Assembly (NCBI RefSeq): GCF_000350225.1 | Contig: NW_005178644.1 | Span: 187,004-251,003, forward strand | Source: Chondrus crispus | Lineage: Eukaryota > Rhodophyta > Florideophyceae > Gigartinales > Gigartinaceae | DNA length: 64,000 nucleotides | Direction: 5' to 3' | Shown here: one piece after another, positions 44,026 through 55,343 of the stretch | Layout: every line of letters begins with the position of its first letter | Position numbering within the stretch: position 1 is the first letter of the stretch | Notes under the pieces: generated by a model | The model's database searches: none | Told to the model about the DNA's origin: nothing | The model's input: the letters and a program-made list of their open reading frames with translations, nothing else | Translations under genes and position numbers: made by a program

Positions 44026-46191
44026 ATGAACAATTCACGAAAAACCCGCCTTCCTGGAGTCAAGACTCGAGCCGCGAGCAGTACGCAGAGCGATCGAGCG
44101 CCGCGCCAAGATGGGCGAGATACCCCAAGAACTACCGATCCGCTCCCAGCGGTGGCTGTGGATGCACAGCCAGATCAGGACCAACCAACTCCGATAATGG
44201 ATAAGCCTGGCGCGAGCAGCGCGGCGCCTACCCCAGACGTTGGGAAGAAAGCCGACGTCGAGGCTACAGTGGTCGCCCTCATTCGCGAACGTATACTTCA
44301 TATTGAAGATACTCTCACGGTTCTGCGTGCTAAAATCTCCACGATGGAGGCGCGTCATGACCGCGCAGACGCTGAGCTACGCCTTCTACGTGGCGACGTT
44401 AACTCCGTTCTGGAGGATCTCCAGATTCCGGACGCTATCGACGGGTCAGTCACAATAACAACCCGCGATGTACTGGCTCGGATGGTCAGAAGACTCGAAT
44501 CGGTCGAGGAGCAACTCCACGGTGGAGGTGACGAGGCCGACCTCGACGAACAAGATGAACCCCGAGTTGCCAGGAAAAATACTCCGAGAGGAGGAGCTCA
44601 AGATTTCGAACGCCACATTGGCGAGCAATCGAGGAGATCTCGAGAATGGCGAAAATCGCGCAAGAGCAAGAAGGATCGCTATGATCCTGATTGGAATCCA
44701 TCCCCTCCGTCCTCTGACGATTTTGACGACTGTGAGTCGGGCCCGTCGGATGACGAAGAAGCCTCAAGCGAGGATGCTGGTGAGCGCCGCAGACGAACGC
44801 CGCAAGGCGGGAGGCACGGTCGTCAGCTTGGGCAGGAGCACCCCGGACTGAAGGTGCTTCGACCCACAAATCGCCTCTTCGATGGCGCTCTGGACTATCG
44901 CCGTTACAGGCTGACAAGGCGTCACAAACGCCGAAGTGGGCGAAAAACCCGTAAAGTCAAGGATCACATTAGATCAATCCAAACGGGCACTCCCGAACTC
45001 CGTTTCGACGGGAGTGACCCCACTAAGGATTTGGGTTTTCTATCTCGTTTCGCCGAGGAATGTGAGACCAACTCCATGAAGGAGTCCCAGGCACTGGTAG
45101 CAGTGAAGTATTTCCTGCAAGGACAGGCAAGAACGCAGTTCGATGCGACAAAGCAGATGGACTCCTTCGATGGAGGAATTTCGTACTGACCCGAAGCGGT
45201 ACAGTACCTGCTACGCACTTATGCGACCAACGACGCCATCAGCAGTGCAGTACTCGATCTTCGAGAAGTGCGCCAGAAGGCGGAAGAATCAGAAACCCGT
45301 TACAGTGCTCGTCTGCTGGACGCGGAGTTTCGTTGCGGTAACGTGCACGACGCCGATGAACGAATTACAATGTTCATTGACGGGCTCAATCCAGGAATCC
45401 GGTCTCTCGTATCGCGATATTGCGAGACAGAACGTCGAATGAGACGAATTAGTCGTGACGGAATCACGTTCCTGGATATCGTCCAGTACGCCCAGAATGA
45501 AGGCGATGCTCTTCGGGCCCGCTTCGCTGGCGGAAGAAACGCCGAACATGGCGGAAAAAGGCAGATCGGCATTTTGAAGCCGCCGACCCGACCGGCGCTA
45601 TCGCGCGCCGGACAACATCGAATGATGATGACAGAGTCTTCTGCTGACTCTCGGCCAGCAATGGCCGAGAACTACGCCGTAGGTGGAGAGTCGATGCACC
45701 TTATGCAAGGAGATTGGTCGTCTGTACCGACGGCGGAGCTACCTTCGACCACCGAGACGCAAACGGACGACCCGGAGTCGATGATGCTCACAAGGGGCCC
45801 GTACGGACGCGTTCCTGACCCGGTCATCCGAGGACAGGAACATTCACGCCATGTCCGCGCCGGCCGTCCTGGCTGGCAAGTTAAAGTGCGAGGAACTCCG
45901 AACTTGGAGAGGCCACGTGGTAACTTAATTTGCCACAAGTGCTACGGGCCGAACCACATCGCACCAGACTGCGTAGTTCAACTCTCGATTGCCGAGTCAT
46001 CTCTTATCGTACGAAACTACGACCACCTTTCTACAGAAGAAAAGCAACGCGTACCCGCGGACAGCTATTGGAAGTTACGAGCCCTTGACGAGATCGTCAA
46101 CACCCGCGCTCGCGACCTCCAGAACGCCGAAGCCGCGAAAACTGACGCCCACCAAGGCGGTACAGTGTCCAAAGACAGCCAGGGAAACTAA
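44026..46191 (+). pseudogene. gag: Chromovirus E2 gag
   Basis: Starts at the ATG 15 nt after the PBS. N-terminal Pro/Ala-rich part, coiled coil (about residues 80-150), acidic linker, then the capsid-like helical domain (FDGSDPTKDLGFLSRFAEEC ... FIDGLNPGIRSLV). A canonical zinc knuckle CHKCYGPNHIAPDC (CX2CX4HX4C) sits near the C-terminus. A TGA at 45187-45189 interrupts the frame. E1 has Trp at the same place (ASWPAAV against SY-stop-PEAV), so the change is TGG to TGA, and the frame is otherwise open to 46191. Confidence 0.9.
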
Positions 46192-46280
46192 CTTCGGGAG
46201 TCCGCGTCGAAGCGGAGGCGAGAGGGCCTCCCCTGGCTACCTGGAGCCTGACGCCGCGCGGCGAAGGTCGCCCCTCCCCA

Positions 46281-48604
46281 GTGATGATTCTGTCAAGGAA
46301 GGATCTGTTGAACCCCAAACATGGGAGCAAGCTCAGCGAGCTACGCCGACCATGGCGAAAATACGTGCCCCCACGTTTACAATGCACCATTATGGTGATG
46401 GCGAAGCGCAATTACAAGTGCTATGCCGACTACGGGCTAGTCCCGGAACTTTTGGCAAGGAAGCTCACAGTGCTAGACACTGGGGCTGGGCCAAACTTTA
46501 TTCGAAAAGATGAACTACCTCCGCAGTATATGGAGAAAATGAAACCAGGATCAACCCTGACCATTCGGGATGCAAACAATAACCCAATTTTAATAACTGG
46601 GACAATTGATCTGGTTGTCAGAATTGGTTCGCGAATTACTCGCGTAACATTCCTCGTATGCGAGCGGCTGGCGGCTGGAGTGGTCCTGGGATGTGACTTC
46701 ATGGACCGTTTTGTGGAAGCCGTCTACCCACGCCGCAAGACGATCGAGCTCGACGACGGGTCCGCGGTCCCTATTACGAGAAGGCCACTCAGGCGACCGC
46801 CGAACGCACCGCCATTGCCGGCGTCCCAAGAATTCGCCAAGGCAGGCGGTCGGACATCACCTCGAGTCAGCGTCACCAAGCCAGTCGTGCTTGAGCCTGG
46901 CACGCAAACATTCGTCTCTGTGACGTCAAAAAGGCACGGCCTGATGGTCCTACAGCCGCATGAGAAACTCTACACAAAGAGTCAAGTCGTCGCCTCCAAT
47001 GGCGTTGTGCAAGTCGAGCCAAATAGCGAGTTCCGCGTACTCGTTGCCAATTTTGGCATCGCGCCTTATCGGCTCGTTAAGGGCCAAACGATCGGCACTT
47101 TGCTGCCACATCCGACGGCTGTTATAGCGAGCAAAGTTAGCGTGGCTGCAATGCTAGGCCTCACCGATGAGGATGCGAACGAAGTCCAACAAGACTTCGA
47201 CAAGGACGCCAACCGGGCGGTAAAAAACGCCTCTATGGCGAGCAATCCGGATGACGTGGATCTCTCACACGTCCCGGCCCGCCATCGTGATCAGATCAAG
47301 GCTATGCTACTCAAGTACAGCTCCATGTGGAGTGGGGAGCTGGGCGAGATCAAGGTCACGAAGCATCACATCGACACGATGACTGGAACGCGACCGATCG
47401 CGCAAAACCCCTACCGAGCAGGACCACACGCCCGGGAGGCGGAGATGAAAGAAGTAAACCGTATGCTCCGAGCCGGAGTAATCGAGCCGTCGAAATCAGC
47501 ATGGGCCTCACCGGTTGTACTGGTGCCTAAGAAGGACGGGCAGTTGCGCTTTTGCGTGGACTACCGGCGGCTAAATGCCGTGACGATACGGGATTCATAT
47601 CCGTTGCCTTGAATGGACGAGTATATTGACTCCCTAGGAGAAGCAACCGTCTTTTCGACGCTTGACTGCAATAGCGGGTATTGGCAAATACCCGTTGCAG
47701 AAGAAGATCGCGAGAAAACCGCGTTTGTGTGTCATGCTGGACTGTACCAGTATCTCCTTATGCCCTTTGGGCTAACAAACGCTCCCGCTACTTTCCAGCG
47801 AACGTTGGATATTATCCTATCCTCCTTCAAATGGAGATCCTGTCTCGTCTACCTTGACGACGTAATTCTGTTCTCGAAGGATATCGAGAGTCATATACGT
47901 CACGTTGACGAAGTTCTCGACGCCTTGCAGTCAGCAGGAGTGTCCCTCAAGTTGGAAAAGTGCTCTTTTTTCACACAAGAAGTACATTACGTTGGCCATG
48001 TTATACGGCCAGGGACGCTCTCGATTGACGAGGTGTCGACCAGGGCTTTACGCGAAATCGCGATACCAACCACCCAGACTGAGCTCCGCTCGTTTTTGGG
48101 TTTGTGCAACGTCTATCGACGATTTGTACCGAACTACGCCCATAAGGCGGCGCCGTTGAACCAGCTTCTCAAGAAGGGGCAACCTGTTAAGCTGGAACCC
48201 TTCGGCGAAACCAAGATCAAGGCCTTTGATACGCTGAGAGAAGCGGTGATCTCCTCGCCAATTTTGGCGTTGCCCAAGGCTGGGTTCCCATATTCAATGG
48301 ACACGGACGCTAGCGACTACCAAGTCGGCACGGCGCTCTTCCAATCATACGAAGATGGACAAAGGAAGCCTATCGGGTTTTGGTCTCGATCACTACACGC
48401 TGCAGAGCGAAATTACTCCACTTCGGAGAAAGAATGTCTCGCTGTTGTGTGGGGTGTAGTGACGCTGCGCCCCTATCTCCAAGGAACCCGGTTCACGGTA
48501 CATACCGACCATTCTTCCCTGCGCTGGTTAATGGAGATCACGGACCCATCAGGCCGACTGATGAAGTGGCGACTCCGTCTTGGAGAGTTTGACTTCGACA
48601 GGAG
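46281..48604 (+). pseudogene. pol: Chromovirus E2 pol: protease, RT, RNase H; 3' truncated
   Basis: Frame shifted relative to gag. The protease has LDTGAGPN and [10 protein letters not shown] has [20 protein letters not shown] and YLDDVILFSK, RNase H has DTDAS and HTDHSSLRWL. One TGA (47610-47612) replaces Arg (YPIPRMDE in E1 against YPLP-stop-MDE), a CGA to TGA change at a CpG. Homology ends abruptly after GEFDFD (48604), at the RNase H/integrase boundary. Integrase, chromodomain and 3' LTR are missing. Confidence 0.92.
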
Positions 48605-49240
48605 CCGTTGAAAACCTGGCGGAGAGAGCTCCGGAACATAACAGCTGTCGCGCATCAAGCGTCTCTGCGAGCAATGGCAAAATGCTTGCCGATTTCCAAG
48701 CCTGGCTGGAAAGCCGCGATGCAGCTCCCGAGCCGACAAAAGCGAAGGGAAGCGGAGCGCAGAAAAGGAACAACAAACGTGTCACCATGGGAAAACGTAA
48801 GCGTGCTGACATGTATTCGGGCGATGAGATCGACAATGAGATCGACAATGAGAGTTTCTCGGACGAAGAAAGTTCGTAGTTGGTAGAGCATCTCAGTCTC
48901 TATGGATAGCTCACATGTCGCATGTGAAATCCATATGATAGTTAGATGCTAAGCACGAAACTTAGTGACTGTGTTCTTGATGCGTAAAACTTCCTGATTG
49001 TATTCCAAACGAACCCGAACGACTTTGGTGAAGAAAGTTACTCCACAGGTCACTATTTCATTCACAACAACGTCAAGTCCCAAAATAAAGATCCAAAGCC
49101 TCGAGAGATGGAAAACATTTCGAAAAGGAAGCGAACGGCCAGATCCAAGGGGTCGCGAAAGCGCAAAAGCGTTGAGTTCTATTCAAGCGATGAGTTCGGA
49201 ACCTACACTGGCGAAGAGTGAGCGCATTAAGTGAATGAAA
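48605..49240 (+). other. Two related acidic/basic C-terminal tails
   Basis: After the truncated pol, a frame ending at 48879 finishes in a basic patch and acidic tail (GKRKRADMYSGDEIDNE). 230 bp on, a 37-codon frame (49108-49221) ends in a similar tail (SRKRKSVEFYSSDEFGTYTG). They look like duplicated 3' ends of a nuclear protein gene whose main body is absent. No function can be assigned. Confidence 0.35.
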
Positions 49241-50562
49241 TGTTCCTCAAACATACAGAGTGATTGAGCAATGAAAAAGAGCCGTAGAGCCGTACAGTTA
49301 GAGACAAAACGGAATGTAAACTTTAGCAAGTATACTTCGAAGTGATTATGCGGTGGTGGTGCGGCGGGGGGGGCCTGGGCGGATGGGGGGGGTGAACGGG
49401 GAGTACTTAACGGGGCGTGCAAGACGCCTAAGCGCTAGAAGACCTCGCGCGCCGAGTGGACGCGGAAGGGGTAGACGTGGTGCGAGTTGTCGACGTAGTC
49501 GGGCGGGGCGGGGACGTAGGCGACGAGCGGGTCGCGCACGAGGGCGGCATAGAGGGCGTGCGCCGCGCCGCGGTCGCGCGCAAAGGCGGCGCGCATGTAG
49601 TGGCAACATCTCCAAAAGTGGTTGTAGTGGCACTGAGCCACTTTTGGAGATGTTGCCACTGCAGCGCACCGGGCACGACACGGAGTCCGACGCAACAAAG
49701 GTGCGGGCGGCGTGCTGCGGGGACATGGGCACGGCCAGGAACAGGGTCTGCGCGGCAGTGGCGTACGGCGGCGCGGACGCTGGGGCGGGAAGTTGGCGGG
49801 AGGATGGGAGGTGGCGGTGGAGAGGGGGGTAGACAAAGTCGAGGAGCGTGAGGGAGAGGTTGGAGAGAAGGAGGTGGATGGAAAGGAGGAGGCCGAGAAG
49901 GACGAAGAGGACGCTGATATGCCTATCTTTTTCCCCACCCTACCCACCCGTCTGCGACACATGCCTCTCTCTTGGAATTATGCTTTGCGTTTCGTGAAGA
50001 TGATTTCAGATGGCTGGGATAAGGCGAAGGGTAGTGCGCTGCACTGCATGCTAATTTTTGTTTTAAAAAACGGCTTACAGTGGAGGGCAAAAATGCACCA
50101 GGGGTTAAAATCCCCTGGCAGTATAGTGGAAGAAAATTTGCCAATTCTCCTCCGGCATGCACACCATACAGTTACCCCCTTGACCGCGACATTCCGGGAC
50201 CGGGCTCGAACTTACGCTTGAGACCGTACCAGCCCGGCCATTTTGACAACTCTACCGTTCTGTCAGCTCAGCTACAGCCAACAGTCTTGCTTCACCGTCA
50301 TCCGCGATAAGGCGGGCAATAAAAGAGGTATTTATATGGCTCGCACACTACGCGTGGCTGTATCTCATACCATTCTCACTGGGGACGTAGATATCGCGTC
50401 CTAGGTATTAGTCACCCCCTTTCATTGCTGCCCCCAAGCTGCTGCGCCCGCACTCACGTTGAGGTGGCGACCGACGAGCCAGTCAGCGCAGCTGCCTCCC
50501 TTATTCCAGTAAAAACAGAAATCATTTCATTCTACAGGGCACCATTCCCCTCTCACGACCAC
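49241..50562. other. GC-rich and low-complexity stretch, no gene supported
   Basis: 49350-49900 has very high GC and open frames on several strands at once, a composition effect. 49900-50560 shows nothing firm. A 23-bp hairpin is listed separately. Confidence 0.45.
49599..49660. repeat. Perfect 23-bp hairpin with 16-nt loop
   Basis: Arms 49599-49621 (beginning AGTGGCAACATCTCCAAAAG) and 49638-49660 are exact reverse complements. Size and perfection would suit a small-RNA precursor or the residue of a tiny inverted-repeat element. Confidence 0.88.
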
Positions 50563-51262
50563 TGTAGTATAACCCCCCCTGAGGGTTTCGATTAGATTAG
50601 ATCAAGAACTAGATCAGCTACTATAGAGCGTCGAGCTCTACAGTACAACCGCGCGTGTCCACGTGTACGCCACGGGGACAAGGGATACGCGCATACACGT
50701 GCACACGTGTACGGCGCGCGAACGAAGCGCGCACGCACCACGGGTAATACGCGTACTGTCAGCCCCGACATAGCTGACAGTATTACAGTGCAGGCCGACC
50801 TGCACTACAGTAGCCCACTACAGTACCTCGGTACTGTCGTGTTATGATAGATTGTTTTGTATATTAAATATGGAGCGGACCGACGGCGGCGGAGGGGGAC
50901 AAGCACGGGCTTGTCCTCAACCGACCGCAAAGGTTAGTCCACCCAGCTTATTCTAAACGTCGCCTTCGCTCTTCGCGCGCGTTTAGTCGGAGCCGAGCCG
51001 GAGTGGACGTGCAGCACGAGAGCGAGCACGGAACCGCCTCCGCCCGTCAGCACTGGTACGTCACCCAGTGCTGCTCCGGGGCGTCGAGGCGTCGATCCGC
51101 TCGGGCGTGCGCGCGTCCCTGCTCGCTCCCGCTCTACCACCGCTACCCGGGCCCGAGCCCGGTTCCGTAGCTGGCTGGCCCGCTTCACCCCTTCTCCGAT
51201 CCGGGGTCTACAGGTCGAACTGCGCATACACCTCCAGTCGTTTTGGGGGTGTTTATGCTACA
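50563..51262 (+). repeat. 5' LTR of chromovirus E3
   Basis: A 700-bp LTR from TGTAGTATAACCCCCC to TTTATGCTACA, with inverted ends matching at most of 16 positions, one base before the PBS. A TATA-like TATATTAAATA sits near 50860 and a stem-loop around CAGCACTGG/CCAGTGCTG near 51050. Homologous along its length to the solo LTR 15633-16232. The preceding 5 bp are accac; no second LTR is available to confirm a duplication. Confidence 0.87.
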
Positions 51263-51263
51263 G

Positions 51264-51281
51264 TGGTCTCCGGACCTAGAA
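51264..51281 (+). other. Primer binding site of E3
   Basis: TGGTCTCCGGACCTAGAA, one base different from the sites of E1 and E2. Confidence 0.82.
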
Positions 51282-51338
51282 GACCCCGAGATCTTTCCGA
51301 GAAGAATTTCTTTTTCCTCCGCGTCCGTACGCGTTGAG

Positions 51339-53936
51339 ATGAGTCAAGAATACGCCACCTCGATTCGGTCCGAACCGGCGGATCCGAGGGCGGCCGCTAT
51401 GCACGCACCATCACCGCCGTTCGGCGACGGCGACGCTGGTCTCCGAGACCGCGAACCGTCGCCCGAGTCCCCCGAAGGACAAGCGGCTGCGATGTTCGAT
51501 CGCATAGCTGACTACATCGAGGAAGTCCGTACTTTACTCCGTATAGACGTGACGGACGCCGTCTGCTCGCGATGTATGGACGAACTCCGCTCCCTACGTG
51601 AAGGGAGGTTCGATCGAGTCAGCCAGTCCTTGGAGAATCTCCGGGCACTAGTCGACGAGTTACACTCGCGACTGGTGCTCGTCGAAGACTCACGCCTCGC
51701 ACAGCCCGTACTGCACGGGCAAGGTCGCCCCACGAGGCCGACCTCGACGAGACGTCCCGACGATCGACCGTCCCCGTCAGCAGAGCAGTTGGGTGCGTTC
51801 GCGCACCTCTCCGCTGAGCTCAATGCTACGCGACAGCGTGCTCGTGACATGGAACGGACCATGGCCGCAAGGCTGCCCGGTGCCCCCACGAGAGGGCCCG
51901 GTGGTGCCGTACCTCCGAGCGCCGTCGCTCCGGAAGGTTGGCGTCCGACTTGCGCCGACACTAGTCGGACTGCGGAAGGAAACCGTCCTCCGATGGGCGC
52001 GAATCTCGCGTCCGAGACCCAAGCATTGCCCCCTATCCCCGCAAGTAGGCGGCAGATGGAAAGCGTATCGTACGCCGACGTACAGGACCGTGGAGGAGCC
52101 GCTCGCGGATCCGGAGAACGTACGTTCTCCGTCGATCCCCGCTGGGGCGGCTACCCGCCGGCGGGTTACACCGCGCATCCAGGTCCGGTAGACGTCCGTA
52201 CGCTACCCGTCACTGCCTTTGGCACGCTCGGTCCCGCCGAGCCCGGGCTCGAGCCGGTGCATACGATGATCCAAGAGTTCAACGCCGTCGCTGACTATCG
52301 TATGTACCGCTTGGACAACACCTCGAGGCTCGTCACCTCGGGTGACGCAGGGCGGATCGCGAAGTACGTCCAACGCTGTCGTGGGATCCGTCCCACGATG
52401 CGTAGCTTCGACGGTACGGACCCGATCGAGCTGCTGCCGTTCTTGAAGGATATTAGGATAACCTTCAACTCGCAACACCTGACCGAAGGTGTTGCGGTGA
52501 GAGTCCTCGCGCACTTCTTAGAGCGCGACGCGGAGCGCCTGTATACGAGTTATACGATGCGTGGCCTCCGCGCCGGCCAACTACACGACGACGTGCGTTG
52601 GCCGGGGCTCGTGAAACAGTTCCTGAAACGCTACCTAACAGACGACGTGTTAGGTGAAGCGCACCACGCGGTCGCGACGGCGCGACAGCAACCTCATGAA
52701 ACGGAGACCACGTTCGCGGACCGGCTCGAAACTGCCGCGTTCCGGTGCACGGCAGTGTTCTCCGAACAGTCCCTCGCGCACTAATTCGTCCTGGGACTCG
52801 CTCCTGCGACCCGTGCCGCAGTTTCCGAGACAGTGCAGCGGCTGCCGAGCCGCCAGAAGACCGATCTTCCGAGCATCCGCCGTATCGCAACGGCGGAAGG
52901 AACCACTTACCGCGCTCGACGCGGTTTACCTCTGCCGGATTCGAAACCGGCAGGGAGGGCTGGCAGGACTACGAAGTCCGCCGCAACAAGTTCGCCCGCC
53001 TCTACCCTCCATGTCGGGGAGGATGAGTGGCAGGCCGACCCTGTCCTCATTACGCAAGGAGCAGGGCCAGTAGGGGGTCGACCCCCTTCACCAATGTCGA
53101 ACGGAACGACGTCGAGCTACGCGACCGCGTTCGCGGCCACTCCAAGAGCGCCCAGGGGTACGGACCCCCGGGTCGCTGAGCTCGACATCTCAAACCGAGA
53201 TACCGGAGGGGAAGTCCCTCGCGTGCCCCTCCTCACCGATGAGGAGGCGCGTCACGCGGCGACCTTCGCCTCAACGGACGGCAGCGCGTACGTGTGCTGG
53301 CTATGTCGTACGTACGGACACGCCATGTACGCCTGCCCGTTCCTGTCGCCGGAACAACGAATGTTCTCGGCGTACAGGAACTACCGCTACCAGATGGAGA
53401 CGCGCCCCGGGGCGCGCAATCTACTCCGGCAAGCGGTCGGCGAGGGTCGTCCCCCGCGTCAAGGCTTCCCGAATCGGTCGAGTGGGGGCGCTCGCTTCGC
53501 CCCCCGTGGAGGTGGGTATCGTCGTACCGAACTCGATCGTCGGGATCGGCCCGACTACCGCCAGGCCGACACAAGGTACCCCCGCCAAGGAGGGAGAGGG
53601 GACCGAGACCGTTCTCGGTTACCCCAACAGGTACAGAACGCGATCATGTACCTACAAGATTGGGTAGAGGGCCCGTATCCCCTACCCGCATAGGGACAAG
53701 AAGGCGAACCGGTTCGACACGTCCCTCAGATCCTGCGACGTCCGGATGTCGCAGCTAAAGGTCAGGAAGTACCCGGGTACTTCGCCGATGACGCGCGGAC
53801 GCAGTGGGGGGATCATCCCGACCCACGCGGCCAAGGACCCGCAGGGGACCTGGCCACCGATAGCCAGGGGGTAGCTCCGATAGCACCGGTAGTTCGAAAA
53901 AAGGGTAAAGACGGTTACGTACACGCGGTCGCGTGA
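51339..53936 (+). pseudogene. gag: Chromovirus E3 gag
   Basis: ATG at 51339. One frame carries through with stops at 52782-52784 (TAA), 53691-53693 (TAG) and 53934-53936. The N-terminal part has a coiled coil (about residues 30-90), then a Pro/Arg linker, a capsid-like helical domain (FDGTDPIELLPFLKDIRITF ... LKRYLTDDVLG) and a canonical zinc knuckle CWLCRTYGHAMYAC. Stretches of 80 or more codons stay open after each stop, so these are point mutations in a once continuous gene. Codon use is markedly GC-richer than in E2. Confidence 0.87.
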
Positions 53937-54372
53937 GCCGTCTTTTACCTATGAACTAGACCGGTCCCCGCGTGCTCGCCAAGGACACGGGCGGTATTGT
54001 CCGATAATACATCCCTCGCTATCGGAGTTGAGCACGGGGACTCCAGCAATGTCGACATCGCAGGAGAAACCCAACACCGAGGCCCACGTAGACCCGATGT
54101 TGGAAGAAGGCATCACCGGGACACCCGACGTCCCAGTGACGCGCAACAAGCGAGACGCGGTTAACGACGACCGACACGAGTCGGTCGACCTCCTGACCCC
54201 CGTGAGCCCAAGGTCGCCGACGAAATGTTCGCTTCGTACGGACTCCAGCACCGGGACGGGCGTCACTGAGACGCGAACGTCCCCCGACTCGAGCCGAAGG
54301 AAACGCAAGAGGGGCCAACGTTGAATTCGAAGGCCCCGGCGGAACGACCTCACCGATAAGGTCGCGCTCAAG

Positions 54373-55098
54373 GTGGTCGATGGCCTCGTATGCCTCATGA
54401 CGTCGAAAATATATAACGTCTTGGGCTCCGTGGCCACCGAAGGCAACGCGTTTAAGCCCCACACGATCGCCGTCGACACGTGCTCGGGCTACAACTTGGT
54501 GAGGAAGGCCGACCTCCCTGCCGACTGGGCCCGCTACGTAATACGGGACGCGCCATTACCACGCCTGGCTGGCGCGAACAGTAACCCGCTTCGACTTACG
54601 GCGGTCGTCCGCCTCGCGGTCCGGTTGCGGAACACGACGTTCCGCATACCTTTCGTAGTGGCTGAACAACTCGCTGTTCCCGTTCCACTTGGGACCGCGT
54701 TCATCGATGCTCACGTACGCAGCATCGAAATCGACGGACAGAAGCTCGAACTTCGTCACGGTGGCTCGGTAGCCATCGTCGATGGGAAGGGGGAACCGAC
54801 TTCCCCTACCAGGCGACACGGTCGCCAAACGAGTCGTCCGGAGGTACGCGAGGAGGCCCCGCAGGCGATCCAAATCGCCCGCTGGGTTACCATCCCCGCG
54901 ATGTCGCAAGCCCGTGTGCGTGTGACAACCGCGGGGAGGGGTCTCGTGTTCCGGGAGCCCAAGCCCTCACTCCGACACCGGCATGGAGTGAGGCTGACGA
55001 ATGGCGTCGCGGAAGTCCTGCCGAACCAGACATTCGAAGTCATCGTCGCGAACTTCTCGCGGCGGGAGAGGCGGCTTCCGAAGCACACCGTCGTGTGA
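54373..55098 (+). pseudogene. Chromovirus E3 protease region
   Basis: Aligns with the protease regions of E1 and E2 along its length (PLGTAFIDAHVRSIEID corresponds to [15 protein letters not shown]). The active-site segment reads AVDTCSGYN in place of LDTGAGPN: Asp-Thr is kept but the Gly-Ala of the fireman's-grip motif is altered. The enzyme is probably inactive. Ends at TGA 55096-55098; homologous sequence continues beyond it. Confidence 0.75.
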
Positions 55099-55343
55099 TA
55101 CGCGAAGCGCAACCCCCTCGCGATCCTCACGCCCGAACGTCGAGTCGCTGAGGGGGTCGCGCACGCGTTGCACCTGACCGACTTGACCGATCAAGTCGGA
55201 GAGGCAGGAGCTGGCCGATCCAGCTCCGACGAGAAGGCAACCGCTGGGAGTGAAGGAGTTGGCCAGGACGAACGGTCACCTATATCCCCACCGACGGCCG
55301 AGGATACTGTACCCCCCTGCAGAAGGATCCCGAAAATCCACCG

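Noticed and set aside
2834..47612. TGA read as tryptophan (changed genetic code)
   Set aside because: Several TGAs fall on Trp positions, but others fall on Arg, and TAG and TAA also interrupt the frames. Intact genes such as those at 17115, 25588 and 39721 use TGG for Trp. Mutation explains it better.
50190..50265. tRNA-like A-box (TGGCCGGGCTGG) and B-box (AGTTCGAGCCC) on the minus strand
   Set aside because: The boxes are only about 19 nt apart and no cloverleaf with a proper T-stem or acceptor stem can be formed; at most a SINE remnant.
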